A DNA stretch of 64,000 bases, from assembly GCF_004341365.1 (NCBI RefSeq), contig NZ_SLXH01000007.1:1-64000 (forward strand), given 5' to 3'. Shown here piece after piece: positions 19,193 through 27,665 of this stretch; the stretch's first letter is position 1, and every line of letters begins with the position of its first letter. The DNA comes from Simplicispira metamorpha. GTDB lineage: Bacteria > Pseudomonadota > Gammaproteobacteria > Burkholderiales > Burkholderiaceae_C. The translations under genes and the position numbers were made by a program. The notes beneath the pieces are model-generated. The model had not been told where the DNA came from. It ran no database searches and worked only from the letters and a program-made list of their open reading frames with translations.

Positions 19193-19371
19193 GTGCTCTC
19201 CGAGAAATCCAGCGATAACAAGATTGGGTGGCAAACGCCAAAGGCCCGCGGGGGTGCCACGGGCCTGGTGAGTAGTGCGCGATAGGTGTGCGCCACTGGG
19301 GCCAGAGTCTGACGCAAATCAAGCGCTGGCGTGACGGTGTTATCCCGCAAAGGGGGCGATTTTAAGGCTCA

Positions 19372-19423
19372 AAAAAAATAGCTGCTGGCGCTTGCTACAT
19401 ATGCCTTAGAGTGCTTTTTGACC
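19372..19423 (-). repeat. Dispersed palindromic repeat, copy 5, at the end of the tup regulator gene
   Basis: Minus strand: GTCAAAAAGCACTCTAAGGC, spacer, then AGCAAGCGCCAGCAGCTATT followed by a T run. It supplies the last codons and stop of the regulator, and its T-rich end could help termination. Confidence 0.8.
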
Positions 19424-20533
19424 CTTGTTTTCCGGCTTGCGCCGGGCAAACTTCCACCACGGCAGCACCCGGCTCATGGACAGCACTTCGCCGCAGTGCA
19501 GCGGCGCATAGCCCGCCATGCTGGCCATCTCCTGCTGCCAGGCACTGGTTTGCAGCAATGCACGCAAGGCCTGCATGGCGGGCTGCTCCAGCGCCGATTG
19601 CAGACAGGCCAGGTGGTAGCGCTCTTGCACCAGTGGCACAAAGTCCAGGCCGCGCATGCGCGCCGCCAGTTCAATGCCGACGCCCACATCGGCGCTGCCC
19701 GCCGCCACCGCCTGCGCCACCGCCCCGTGCGAGGGTTCGTGCTGCGCGTAGCCGGTGATGTCCTCGGGCACCAGGCCCGCCCGGGCCAGCAGGTCGTCCA
19801 GCAGCACACGGGTGCCCGAGCCCAGCGGGCGGTTGACAAACCGCGCCCCGCTGCGCGCCACATCGCCCAGCGAATGCAGCCCCAGCGGGTTGCCCGGCGC
19901 CACGATCAGCCCCTGCGTGCGCCGGGCAAAGCCAATGAGCTTGTGCAGGCCGGGCTGCAGCAGGGGGCGGTAGGTGCGCGCGGCCAGCGAGTCGGCGTCG
20001 GGCTGCTCCAGCGTGTGAAAACCCGCCAGCGTGCAGCGCCCCTCATTGAGGGCGCGGATGGCGTCCACGCTGCCGGTGAAGCGGATGTCCAGATGCACCG
20101 CATCGTCACTGCCCGGCGTGGCGGCCCAGGCGCGCAGCGCAGCCAGCGCATCGTCGTGGCTGGCGTAGAGGGTGAGCACATGGGCATTGGCATCAAAGGC
20201 CACGGCGAAGGCGCGCTCCAGATCGGCGCGCAGGGCTTCGATCTGCGGCGCCAGCCGCGCCTGGGCCTGGCGCTCGGCCCACAGCAGCTTGGTGCCAAAC
20301 GGACTGAGCTGCGCCGACTGGCCCTTGCCCCAGACGATGAGCTCGCCGCCGAGCTGGTCTTCCCAGCGCTTGAGCGAGCCCCAGACATGGCGGTACGACA
20401 GTTGCAGCGCGCGCGCCGCACCCGAAATGGAGCCCTCGCGGGCCACTGCCTGGAGCAGTTCAGGCAGGGGGTTGCGGGCCAGGGCGTCGCCCGCGTCGCG
20501 GCTGATGGTGTAGTGGAGCTGGATCCTATGCAC
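19406..20533 (-). CDS. ModE-like HTH regulator fused to a periplasmic-binding-type domain
   Basis: A 375-aa transcription factor. Residues 20-95 form a ModE/LysR-like winged helix (PLPELLQAVAREGSISGAAR, SYRHVWGSLKRWEDQLGGEL). Residues 115-350 resemble an oxyanion-binding periplasmic protein (RPLGSGTRVLLDDLLARAGL, GYAQHEPSHGAVAQAVAAGS, ADVGVGIELAA). The molybdate-binding MOP domain of classical ModE is absent. Being divergent from tupBCA with only 49 bases between starts, it probably senses tungstate or molybdate and controls that operon; this is inference. The start is a GTG with no clear Shine-Dalgarno. The final codons lie in repeat copy 5. Confidence 0.85.
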   Translation of the reverse strand: MHRIQLHYTISRDAGDALARNPLPELLQAVAREGSISGAARALQLSYRHVWGSLKRWEDQLGGELIVWGKGQSAQLSPFGTKLLWAERQAQARLAPQIEALRADLERAFAVAFDANAHVLTLYASHDDALAALRAWAATPGSDDAVHLDIRFTGSVDAIRALNEGRCTLAGFHTLEQPDADSLAARTYRPLLQPGLHKLIGFARRTQGLIVAPGNPLGLHSLGDVARSGARFVNRPLGSGTRVLLDDLLARAGLVPEDITGYAQHEPSHGAVAQAVAAGSADVGVGIELAARMRGLDFVPLVQERYHLACLQSALEQPAMQALRALLQTSAWQQEMASMAGYAPLHCGEVLSMSRVLPWWKFARRKPENKGQKAL

Positions 20534-20569
20534 GGAAAGTCATATCGCTGGACATTGTTGCGGTGCATA
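20527..20569. promoter_or_regulatory. Candidate operator between the regulator and tupB
   Basis: TATGCAC (20527-20533) and GTGCATA (20563-20569) form a perfect seven-base inverted repeat spaced by 29 bases in the divergent region. The left arm overlaps the regulator's GTG start. Such spacing suits looping or paired half-sites, but it could be chance. Confidence 0.35.
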
Positions 20570-20582
20570 CGATAGCCGACCC

Positions 20583-21320
20583 ATGTCCACCATCCTCGAT
20601 AGCGCTGCGACGGCGCTGCAATTGATCGCCTCTTCCGATACCGCCCTGTGGGCCATCGTGGGCCGCTCCCTCTCGGTCAGCGCTACGGCCTGCTTGCTGG
20701 CCTGTGGCGCCGGGCTGGTGCTGGGCGCGTGGCTAGGCGTGGCGCGTTTTGCCGGGCGCGGCGCGGTGCTGGCGCTGCTCAACACGCTGCTGGCGGTGCC
20801 CTCGGTGGTGGTCGGGCTGGGGGTGTATTTGCTGCTCTCGCGCGGGGGGCCGCTGGGCTCGTGGGGCTGGCTGTTCAGCTTCAAGGCCATGGTGCTGGCG
20901 CAGATGGTGCTGGTGCTGCCCGTGGTGATGGCACTGACGCGCCAGAGCATTGAAGACGCCGAGCGCGCCCACGGCGAGCAGTTGCGCTCTTTGGGCGCAG
21001 GCACCCTGGTGCGCGGCGTGCTGCTGGCCTGGGATGAGCGCTACGCGCTGCTGACGGTGCTGATCGCCGCCTTTGGCCGCGCCATCTCCGAGGTGGGCGC
21101 CGTGATGATCGTGGGCGGCAACATCGACGGCTTTACCCGCGTCATGACCACCGCCATCGCCCTGGAAACCAGCAAGGGCGACTTGCCCCTGGCCCTGGCG
21201 CTGGGCCTGATTTTGCTGGTGGTGGTGCTGGCGCTGAACGTGCTGATTGCCCTGCTGCGGCGCTGGCGCGAGCGCCGCGATGGCGCAGCCCTGGATGCCA
21301 CGCTGGGGGTGGCCGCATGA
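20583..21320 (+). CDS. tupB: Tungstate ABC transporter permease
   Basis: A 245-aa permease with about six hydrophobic segments. The family EAA-like loop reads EQLRSLGAGTLVRGVLLAWDE, followed by AFGRAISEVGAVMIVGGNI, which is characteristic of TupB/ModB-like oxyanion permeases. It is first of the tupB-tupC-tupA operon. The gene overlaps tupC by four bases. Tungstate rather than molybdate is inferred from the separate permease/ATPase layout and the TupA-type binding protein. Confidence 0.92.
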   Translation: MSTILDSAATALQLIASSDTALWAIVGRSLSVSATACLLACGAGLVLGAWLGVARFAGRGAVLALLNTLLAVPSVVVGLGVYLLLSRGGPLGSWGWLFSFKAMVLAQMVLVLPVVMALTRQSIEDAERAHGEQLRSLGAGTLVRGVLLAWDERYALLTVLIAAFGRAISEVGAVMIVGGNIDGFTRVMTTAIALETSKGDLPLALALGLILLVVVLALNVLIALLRRWRERRDGAALDATLGVAA

Positions 21321-22069
21321 GGGCCGACCTGCCCCCCCCCATGCACAGCCCGGCACCTGCCGTGGTGTGGAACTTGCAGGCCGTGGGCGTGCAATATGGC
21401 CGCGTGAGCGCGCTCTCTGGCGTGACGCTGCGCATTGCCCAAGGCGAGCGCGTGGCGCTGGTGGGCTCCAATGGCAGTGGCAAAAGCACCTTGCTGCGCG
21501 TGCTGCACGGGCTGGTTCCCGCCAGCAGTGGGCAGGTGCAGCAGGACGGCGCACTGCGCCAGGCCATGCTGTTTCAGCGCCCGCACATGCTGCGCACCAG
21601 CGTGCAAAACAACATCGTGCTGGGGCTGTGGCTGCGCGGCACCGCCTGGCGCGATGCCAAGGTGCAGGCACGTACGGCGTTGCAGCGCGTGGGCTTGCAG
21701 GCCGTGGCACAGCAAAACGCGCGCACGCTCTCGGGTGGCCAGCAGCAGCGCCTGGCCCTGGCCCGCGCCTGGGCCTTGCGGCCTGATGTGCTGCTGCTGG
21801 ACGAGCCCACCGCCAGCCTCGACCCCCACGCCAAGCGCGAGGTCGAGGCGCTGATGGCCGACTTTGCCGCCAGCCACGCCAGCGCTGGCCCCGCGCACCC
21901 AGTCACCACCGTGTTCAGCAGCCACAACCTGGGCCAGGTCAAGCGCCTGGCCAGTCGCGTGGTGTACCTGGAGCATGGCTGCGTGCTGGCCGATTTGCCG
22001 GTGCACGATTTTTTCAATGGCCCCTTGCCCCAGGCCGCCGCGTTGTTTGTTCAAGGAGAAAAAGTATGA
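21317..22069 (+). CDS. tupC: Tungstate ABC transporter ATPase, with C9 tract near its start
   Basis: A 250-aa ABC ATPase: Walker A GSNGSGKST, Q-loop LFQRPHML, signature LSGGQQQRLALARA, Walker B VLLLDEPTASLD and an H-loop in SSHNLGQ. A run of nine C (21332-21340) encodes three prolines at codons 6-8 and is followed immediately by an in-frame ATG at 21341. Slippage of the tract would abolish translation from 21317 but not from 21341. The gene overlaps both tupB and tupA by four bases, so the operon is translationally coupled. Confidence 0.93.
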   Translation: MRADLPPPMHSPAPAVVWNLQAVGVQYGRVSALSGVTLRIAQGERVALVGSNGSGKSTLLRVLHGLVPASSGQVQQDGALRQAMLFQRPHMLRTSVQNNIVLGLWLRGTAWRDAKVQARTALQRVGLQAVAQQNARTLSGGQQQRLALARAWALRPDVLLLDEPTASLDPHAKREVEALMADFAASHASAGPAHPVTTVFSSHNLGQVKRLASRVVYLEHGCVLADLPVHDFFNGPLPQAAALFVQGEKV

Positions 22070-22893
22070 AGAATTACCAGTGTTTTAAGCCGCTAGCCCT
22101 TACACAAAAAGCGCTTACAGCTATTGTATTGATAGCATCTAGCACCACCTGGGCGCAAAGCATCCACATGGCGTCCACCACGTCCACCGAGCAATCGGGC
22201 TTGTTCTCGCACCTGCTGCCCGCGTTCAAGGCGGCCAGCGGCATTGACGTCAAAGTGGTGGCAGTGGGCACCGGCCAGGCGCTGGACATGGCGCGCCGGG
22301 GCGATGCCGACGTGCTCTTCGTCCACGACCAGGTGGCCGAAGAAAAATTTGTGGCCGACGGCTGGGGCGTGCAGCGCTACCCCGTGATGTACAACGACTT
22401 CATCCTCATCGGCCCCAAGCAGGACCCGGCAGGCACGCGCGGCAAAGACATCGTGGCCGCCCTGCAAAAAATCGCCACCAGCAACACCGAATTCGTCTCG
22501 CGCGGCGACAAGAGCGGCACACACGCCGCCGAGCTGCGCTACTGGAAGCTCTCCAGCCCCGATGCGGCCAAGGGCAAGGGCTACAAGGAATGCGGCTGCG
22601 GCATGGGCCCGGCGCTGAACATCGCTGCCTCCAGCGGCGCCTACGTGCTGGCCGACCGGGGCACCTGGCTCAACTTCAAGAACCGCGCCGACCTGGCCGT
22701 GCTGGTCGAGGGCGACACGCGCCTGTTCAACCAGTACGGCGTGATGGTGGTCAACCCGGCCAAACACCCCCACGTCAAGGTGCAAGAAGCGCAGAAGTTC
22801 GTGGACTGGATCGTCTCGCCCGCCGGGCAGAAAACCATTGCCAGCTACCAGATCGGTGGCGAGCAGTTGTTCTTTCCGAACGCGGGCAAATAA
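22066..22893 (+). CDS. tupA: Tungstate-binding periplasmic protein; signal peptide built from the dispersed repeat
   Basis: A 275-aa binding protein. Mature sequence starts near SIHMASTTSTEQSGLFSHLL; the TTSTEQSGL loop and the later RGDKSGTH segment are hallmarks of TupA-type oxyanion binding. Residues 7-26 (KPLALTQKALTAIVLIASS), the hydrophobic core of the signal peptide, are encoded by a repeat copy at 22083-22142. Cleavage is predicted after TTWA. AAGGAG lies eight bases before the ATG. Two cysteines in KECGCGMG are unusual, but such pairs occur in the family. Confidence 0.92.
   Translation: MKNYQCFKPLALTQKALTAIVLIASSTTWAQSIHMASTTSTEQSGLFSHLLPAFKAASGIDVKVVAVGTGQALDMARRGDADVLFVHDQVAEEKFVADGWGVQRYPVMYNDFILIGPKQDPAGTRGKDIVAALQKIATSNTEFVSRGDKSGTHAAELRYWKLSSPDAAKGKGYKECGCGMGPALNIAASSGAYVLADRGTWLNFKNRADLAVLVEGDTRLFNQYGVMVVNPAKHPHVKVQEAQKFVDWIVSPAGQKTIASYQIGGEQLFFPNAGK
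22083..22142 (+). repeat. Dispersed palindromic repeat, copy 6, inside tupA
   Basis: AAGCCGCTAGCCCTTACACA followed by AAAGCGCTTACAGCTATTGT and ATTGATAGC. It is translated as the TupA signal peptide core. Confidence 0.85.
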
Positions 22894-22912
22894 CGGGCCA
22901 CGCCCTGGCCGC

Positions 22913-24637
22913 TCAGGGCCAGCGGTAGCCGCGCGCCGGGTGCAAGCTCCAACGGCCATCGCCGGGCAGCTCCAGCACCTGCTGGTGGTAGGCCAGCACG
23001 GTGGCGCGGTGGCTGATGCTGATGGGGGTGATCGACAAGCCCGCCAACTGGCTGTACAGGCGTTCTTCATTGGCGGCGTCCAGGGCGCTGGTGGATTCGT
23101 CCAGCAGCAGGTAGCGCGGCTTGGCCAGCAGGGCGCGGGCAAACGCCAGGCGCTGCTGCTCGCCCACCGACAGCACCTTGGCCCAGTCCAGCGTGGCACC
23201 CAGGCCACCAAAACGCGCGGCCAGCGTGGGCAAGTTGACCCGCTCCAGCCACTGGGCCAGCTCTTCATCTGAAATCTCGCGTTCGGTGTTCGGGTAGAGC
23301 AGTTGGCAGCGCAGGTCGCCCAGCGGCAGGTACGGCGTTTGCGGCAGAAACAGCATATCGGGCTCGGCGGGGCGCACGATGTCGCCGGTGCCGGTATTCC
23401 ACAGGCCCGCCAGCACCCGCAAGAGCGAGCTTTTGCCCGCGCCGCTGGGCCCGACGATGACCAGCCCGGCCCCCGGGTGCACGGTGAGCGTGACGTCTCG
23501 CGCCAGCAGGTGTTCGCGGTTGGGGGTGAACACGGTCAGCCCCACCAGGCTCAATTCAAAACCGTGCACGGTGCGGATGTGCGTGGCGGGCGGCTGCTCG
23601 GGCGCATCCAGCTCGGCCTGGGAATCCAGCGCCTGGGCAAACGCATGGAGCCGATCGACGCCAGCAGAAAAGCGGCTCAGGCCCTCAAAGTGCTCGACGA
23701 TCACCGTCAGCGCGCTCAAGATGGCGGCAAAGGCGCCAGCGGCCTGGATGGCACTGCCCACTTCGAGCGCGCCGCTGAGCACCTGGTTGGCAATGATCAC
23801 GCTGGGCAGCACGATGGTCAGAAAGCTGTGCGTGTACTGGAACAGGTTGAGCTTGAATTGCCAGCGCAGCACCTGCTGGTAGTTGGCGTACAGCGCGGCA
23901 AAAATACGCTGTAGCGCAGACATTTCGCGCATTTCGCCGTGGTGAAAGGCGATGGGCTCGGCGTGCTCACGCACGCGCACCAGGTTGAAACGGAAATCGG
24001 CCTCGCGCTGCAGCTGGCGGTAGTTCAACCCGATCAGTGGCCGGCCAAACACCGTGGCCGTGAACACCGTGCTGAACACGGCGTAGCCCAGCAAAAAATA
24101 CACCAGCCCTGGCGAGATGGCCCACAGCACGCTGGCAAACGCCATCAGCTGGATGACCGCCCCCAACACGATCATCGAAAAATACAGCGATTGCTGCGTG
24201 AAGCTGTTGATGTCTTCGGCAATGCGCTGATCGGGGTTGTCTATGCCGGCCATGGCGTTGAGCCGGTAATAGGCGCGCTGGTGGAAGTAGCGCTCCAGAA
24301 AGTGCTGCGTCAGCCAACGCCGCCAGCGCAGCCCCAGCGTGTCGCGCACGTAGTAGTACAGGGCGTAAATCGGTACGGCGGCCAGCAAAATCAGCGTGTA
24401 GCGCAGGATGGACGCCCAAAAGCGGTCGGCATCGCGCGCTGCCAGGGCCGAGGTGAATTCACCAGTCTCGTGGTTGAACCACACGTTGAAGGCCGTCTGC
24501 CCCAGCAGCAGCACTATCAGCAGCGCCAGCAAGCCACGCGAGCGCCAGCGCTCGGGCGACTGCCAGTAGGGCAGCGCTATCTGCACAAAGCGCCGCCACA
24601 GGCGGGTATTGAAACCGGTGGCAGCGTCGGCGGTCAT
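22913..24637 (-). CDS. ABC transporter, fused membrane and ATPase domains (YddA/SbmA type)
   Basis: A 574-aa half-transporter. An N-terminal membrane region of about six helices (residues 30-330, with YYVRDTLGLRWRRWLTQHFL and NPDQRIAEDINSF) matches the SbmA/BacA-like family. The ATPase has Walker A GPSGAGKSS, signature LSVGEQQRLAFARA, Walker B YLLLDESTSALD and the H-loop SISHRATV. Known members move peptides, vitamin B12-like or fatty acyl cargo; the substrate here is unknown. It starts 9 bases after the TRAP large permease stop, suggesting one transcript with that TRAP operon. Confidence 0.88.
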   Translation of the reverse strand: MTADAATGFNTRLWRRFVQIALPYWQSPERWRSRGLLALLIVLLLGQTAFNVWFNHETGEFTSALAARDADRFWASILRYTLILLAAVPIYALYYYVRDTLGLRWRRWLTQHFLERYFHQRAYYRLNAMAGIDNPDQRIAEDINSFTQQSLYFSMIVLGAVIQLMAFASVLWAISPGLVYFLLGYAVFSTVFTATVFGRPLIGLNYRQLQREADFRFNLVRVREHAEPIAFHHGEMREMSALQRIFAALYANYQQVLRWQFKLNLFQYTHSFLTIVLPSVIIANQVLSGALEVGSAIQAAGAFAAILSALTVIVEHFEGLSRFSAGVDRLHAFAQALDSQAELDAPEQPPATHIRTVHGFELSLVGLTVFTPNREHLLARDVTLTVHPGAGLVIVGPSGAGKSSLLRVLAGLWNTGTGDIVRPAEPDMLFLPQTPYLPLGDLRCQLLYPNTEREISDEELAQWLERVNLPTLAARFGGLGATLDWAKVLSVGEQQRLAFARALLAKPRYLLLDESTSALDAANEERLYSQLAGLSITPISISHRATVLAYHQQVLELPGDGRWSLHPARGYRWP

Positions 24638-24646
24638 GGCAGCTTT

Positions 24647-25930
24647 CTAAAAACCCAGCGTGTGCGGCAGCCAGGTGGAGATGGCGGGCACAAAGGTTAG
24701 CAGCGCCAGCACCACAAAGTGCGCCACCAAAAATGGCGGCAGTTCGCGCGTGAGGGCGGCCATCGACACCCGGGTGGACACCGCCGTCACAAACAGCAGG
24801 CCGCCCACAGGCGGAGTGATCATGCCCAGCGTCAGGTTGACGATCACCACCATGGCAAAGTGCGTCGGGTCAATGCCCAGCGCCGAGGCAATCGGCGCCA
24901 GGATGGGCACCAGAATCATCACGCCCGGCAGCGGCTCCATGAAGATGCCAAACACCAGCAGCAGCAGGTTCACCGCGATCAGAAAGGCCACGGGCGAGAG
25001 GTTCCAGCTGACGATGGTTTGCGACAGTTGCTGGGGCACGCCCTCCACTGTCAGCACCCAGGCAAAGGCTGCCGAGGTGGCCATGACCAGCAGCACCGAG
25101 GCCGTCAGCAGCGCCGAGCGGGAGATGATGTCGGGCAGCGCCTTCCACTCCAGCGTGCGGTACACCCACTTGCCGCATGCCAGCGCATAAAAGACCGCCA
25201 CCACCGACGCCTCGGTGGGTGTGAAGATGCCAAAACGGATGCCCACCAGAATCAGCACGATCAGCATCAGCGCCGGAATGGCCTTGACGCTGTTGACCAG
25301 CATCTCGCGCGCCGAGGGGCGCGGCTCGGTCGAGCGGTAGTCGCGCTTTTTGCAGACGCGCCAGTTGACGAAGGCCATGGCCAGGGCAATCAGCAGGCCC
25401 GGCACAAAACCGGCAATGAACAGCCCGCCCACCGACACCTGCTCGTCCTGCATGGCATAAATGATCATGCTGATGGACGGCGGAATGATGGGCCCGACGA
25501 TGGCGGTGCTGGAGGTCAGCGCGGCGGCATAGGCACGCGAGTAACCGGCCTTGTCCATCATCTTGACCATCATGGAGCCGGGGCCCGCAGCGTCGGCCAG
25601 CGCCGAACCCGAGATACCGGAGAACAGCGTCAGCGACAGCACGTTGGCATAGCCCAGGCCACCGCGCAGGTGACCCACAAATTGCGCCGCAAAGCGCAGC
25701 AGCACCGCCGTCAGGGCGCCGCCCGACATCAGCTCAGCCGCCAGGATGAAGAACGGCACAGCCATCAGCGGAAAGCTGTCGATGCCGGTAAACATCTCCT
25801 TGAAAACCACCAGCTGCGGGTAGCGCCCGCCCACAAAAACCGCCAGCGCCGCCGACATGGCCAGCGCAAACGCCACAGGAAAACCCAGCGCCATCAGCAC
25901 GATGGCGGCAATGAAAAGAGTCAGTGTCAT
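24647..25930 (-). CDS. TRAP transporter large permease (DctM)
   Basis: A 427-aa protein of standard DctM length with about 12 hydrophobic segments. Conserved stretches are MAVPFFILAAELMSGGALT, GSALADAAGPGSMMVKMM, FTPTEASVVAVFYAL, GVMILVPILAPIASALGIDP and GMITPPVGGLLFV. It is in one operon with the small permease 21 bases upstream and the binding protein beyond. This is a different TRAP lineage from the 597-aa permease at 16.8 kb. Confidence 0.93.
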   Translation of the reverse strand: MTLTLFIAAIVLMALGFPVAFALAMSAALAVFVGGRYPQLVVFKEMFTGIDSFPLMAVPFFILAAELMSGGALTAVLLRFAAQFVGHLRGGLGYANVLSLTLFSGISGSALADAAGPGSMMVKMMDKAGYSRAYAAALTSSTAIVGPIIPPSISMIIYAMQDEQVSVGGLFIAGFVPGLLIALAMAFVNWRVCKKRDYRSTEPRPSAREMLVNSVKAIPALMLIVLILVGIRFGIFTPTEASVVAVFYALACGKWVYRTLEWKALPDIISRSALLTASVLLVMATSAAFAWVLTVEGVPQQLSQTIVSWNLSPVAFLIAVNLLLLVFGIFMEPLPGVMILVPILAPIASALGIDPTHFAMVVIVNLTLGMITPPVGGLLFVTAVSTRVSMAALTRELPPFLVAHFVVLALLTFVPAISTWLPHTLGF

Positions 25931-25951
25931 GGTGTGGTACTGCCTGCGGTG

Positions 25952-26467
25952 TCAGAGCGATGCCGCTGCCTGGGCATCCATCTCGGGCGACTCGGCAAAG
26001 CGGCCCTCCAGGATGTAGCTGCGCACAACGAATAAAAGGTGGACGAACATCAGCATGAAGCCCGCTGGCATGGCGGCATAAATCCAGGCCATGGGGATGT
26101 CGGTGGCGGCGGTGGTTTGAAAGCGCGTGGCCCAGACGTAGAGGATGGAAAAGTACGTCATCACCAGGCAAAACACCGCGATGCCTGCGGCCACTATGGC
26201 GCGCACCACCCGCGCCCCCCGGGTGCCCAGCGCGCCGTGCAGGTTGTCGATGGCCACATGGCCACCAAAGCGCAGCACCATGCCAGCGCCCAGAAAAGTG
26301 ACCCAGACCATCAGGTGGCGCGCCACCTCTTCGGCCCAGACGATGGAGTCGCCCGTGGTGTAGCGCAGCACCACGTTGGCAAAAACGATGCAGGACATGG
26401 CCAGCAGCAACAGGATCAGCATCCAGCGGTTGGCGGCCACCAGAATGCGCTCGACGCGGTTCAACAT
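25952..26467 (-). CDS. TRAP transporter small permease (DctQ)
   Basis: A 171-aa four-helix protein: helices near 15-35, 50-70, 90-112 and 130-150. SIVWAEEVARHLMVWVTFLG and GGHVAIDNL are typical of DctQ. The start at 26467 is taken from the conserved N-terminus MLNRVERIL; the frame stays open further upstream, but without homologous sequence. A hairpin between it and the binding-protein gene probably lowers expression of the permeases relative to DctP. Confidence 0.88.
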   Translation of the reverse strand: MLNRVERILVAANRWMLILLLLAMSCIVFANVVLRYTTGDSIVWAEEVARHLMVWVTFLGAGMVLRFGGHVAIDNLHGALGTRGARVVRAIVAAGIAVFCLVMTYFSILYVWATRFQTTAATDIPMAWIYAAMPAGFMLMFVHLLFVVRSYILEGRFAESPEMDAQAAASL

Positions 26468-26516
26468 AAATGGGGCAGGCGCCGTACAGGCGCCACAGTC
26501 AAAAGGCCAAAAGGAA

Positions 26517-26536
26517 CGCCCGGACAGTGCCGGGCG
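26517..26536 (-). terminator. Hairpin between DctP and the TRAP permeases (attenuator-like)
   Basis: CGCCCGG/CCGGGCG stem with a six-base loop and no T run. Placed in the 94-base gap of the operon, it is likely to protect or attenuate the transcript rather than fully terminate it. Confidence 0.4.
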
Positions 26537-26561
26537 GTGCGTGCCAGTGCAGCGAGGGTGC

Positions 26562-27551
26562 TTACTTGGTTTGCGTGATCTGGTCCAGGGTCTTCTGGCC
26601 AAACTTGGTGGCGTACTGCTTGTAGGCTGGGGCAATTGCGGCCTGGAATACGGCCTTGTCCACGTTGGTGACGACCTGCACGCCATGGGACTTGATCTCG
26701 TCCACGGCTTTTTTCTCCACCGCATCAACGAACTGGCGCGAAGCCAGTGCGCCTGCTTTGGCGCCCTGGATGAACGCGGTTTTTTGCGCATCGGTCAGGC
26801 TGCCAAAGAAGGCGGGCGAGACGATCAGCGCCATGGGCGCATAGACGTGCGATGTCAGCGTGAGGTGCTTTTGCACCTGCCACAGCTTGGCCGAGACAAA
26901 CACCGACACGGGGTTTTCCTGGCCATCGATCGTGCCTTGTTGCAGCGCACCGATCACTTCGGGCCACGACATGGGCGTGGGCGACGCGCCCAGGGTGCGG
27001 AAGGCCGTGATGTGGACGGGGTTCTCGGTCACGCGGATTTTCAGGCCCTTGAGGTCGTCGGGCTTGGTCACGGCGCGCTTGTTGTTGCTCAGGTGGCGAA
27101 AGCCTTGCTCACCCCAGGCCAGCGCAATCAGGCCACGGGTTTTGAACTTGGTCAGCAAGTCCTGGCCGAACTGGCCATCGAGCACGTTGCGGGCGTGCTG
27201 CGTGTCGCGGAACAGGAAAGGGATGTCCACCACGCCCACGTCAGGCACAAAGTTGCTCAGTGCGCCGGTCGAGACAATCACGGCCTCCACGGTGCCCAGT
27301 TGCAGGCCCTCGATCAGCTCGCGCTCGCCGCCCAGCGCGCTGGAAGGAAACTGCTTGAACTTGAAGGCGTTGTTGGTGGCTTTTTCGACCGAGTCGGCCC
27401 AGGCCTGTGCGCCAGCACCATAGTGCGAGTTGACGGCCAGTGCGTAGCCGATCTTGACCTCGCGCGGTTGCTGCGCGAGGGCGGCACCGGTCGATGCGAC
27501 CAGCACGGCGGTGATGCAGCTGGCAACGAAGGTGCGGCGGAAAGTGGTCAT
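26562..27551 (-). CDS. TRAP transporter solute-binding protein (DctP)
   Basis: A 329-aa periplasmic protein. The signal peptide (1-26) ends ALAQQ, then EVKIGYALAVNSHYGAGAQA. The DctP arginine motif is in LKGLKIRVTENPVH, and EVIGALQQGTIDGQENPV matches the conserved ligand region. The start at 27551 has AAGGA seven bases upstream. It is first in an operon with both permeases and the ABC exporter. The arginine implies a carboxylate ligand, but the compound cannot be identified. Confidence 0.92.
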   Translation of the reverse strand: MTTFRRTFVASCITAVLVASTGAALAQQPREVKIGYALAVNSHYGAGAQAWADSVEKATNNAFKFKQFPSSALGGERELIEGLQLGTVEAVIVSTGALSNFVPDVGVVDIPFLFRDTQHARNVLDGQFGQDLLTKFKTRGLIALAWGEQGFRHLSNNKRAVTKPDDLKGLKIRVTENPVHITAFRTLGASPTPMSWPEVIGALQQGTIDGQENPVSVFVSAKLWQVQKHLTLTSHVYAPMALIVSPAFFGSLTDAQKTAFIQGAKAGALASRQFVDAVEKKAVDEIKSHGVQVVTNVDKAVFQAAIAPAYKQYATKFGQKTLDQITQTK

Positions 27552-27665
27552 GGGGTCGTCCTTGGGTAAAAGCGGCAATGCTGAAAAAAGAGGCGCCATT
27601 GTAAGTAGCGGTAGCCGGTGTGCGAGGGAGCAGGCGCGCGTGTTGCCGCGCCGCTGGCAACGGTT

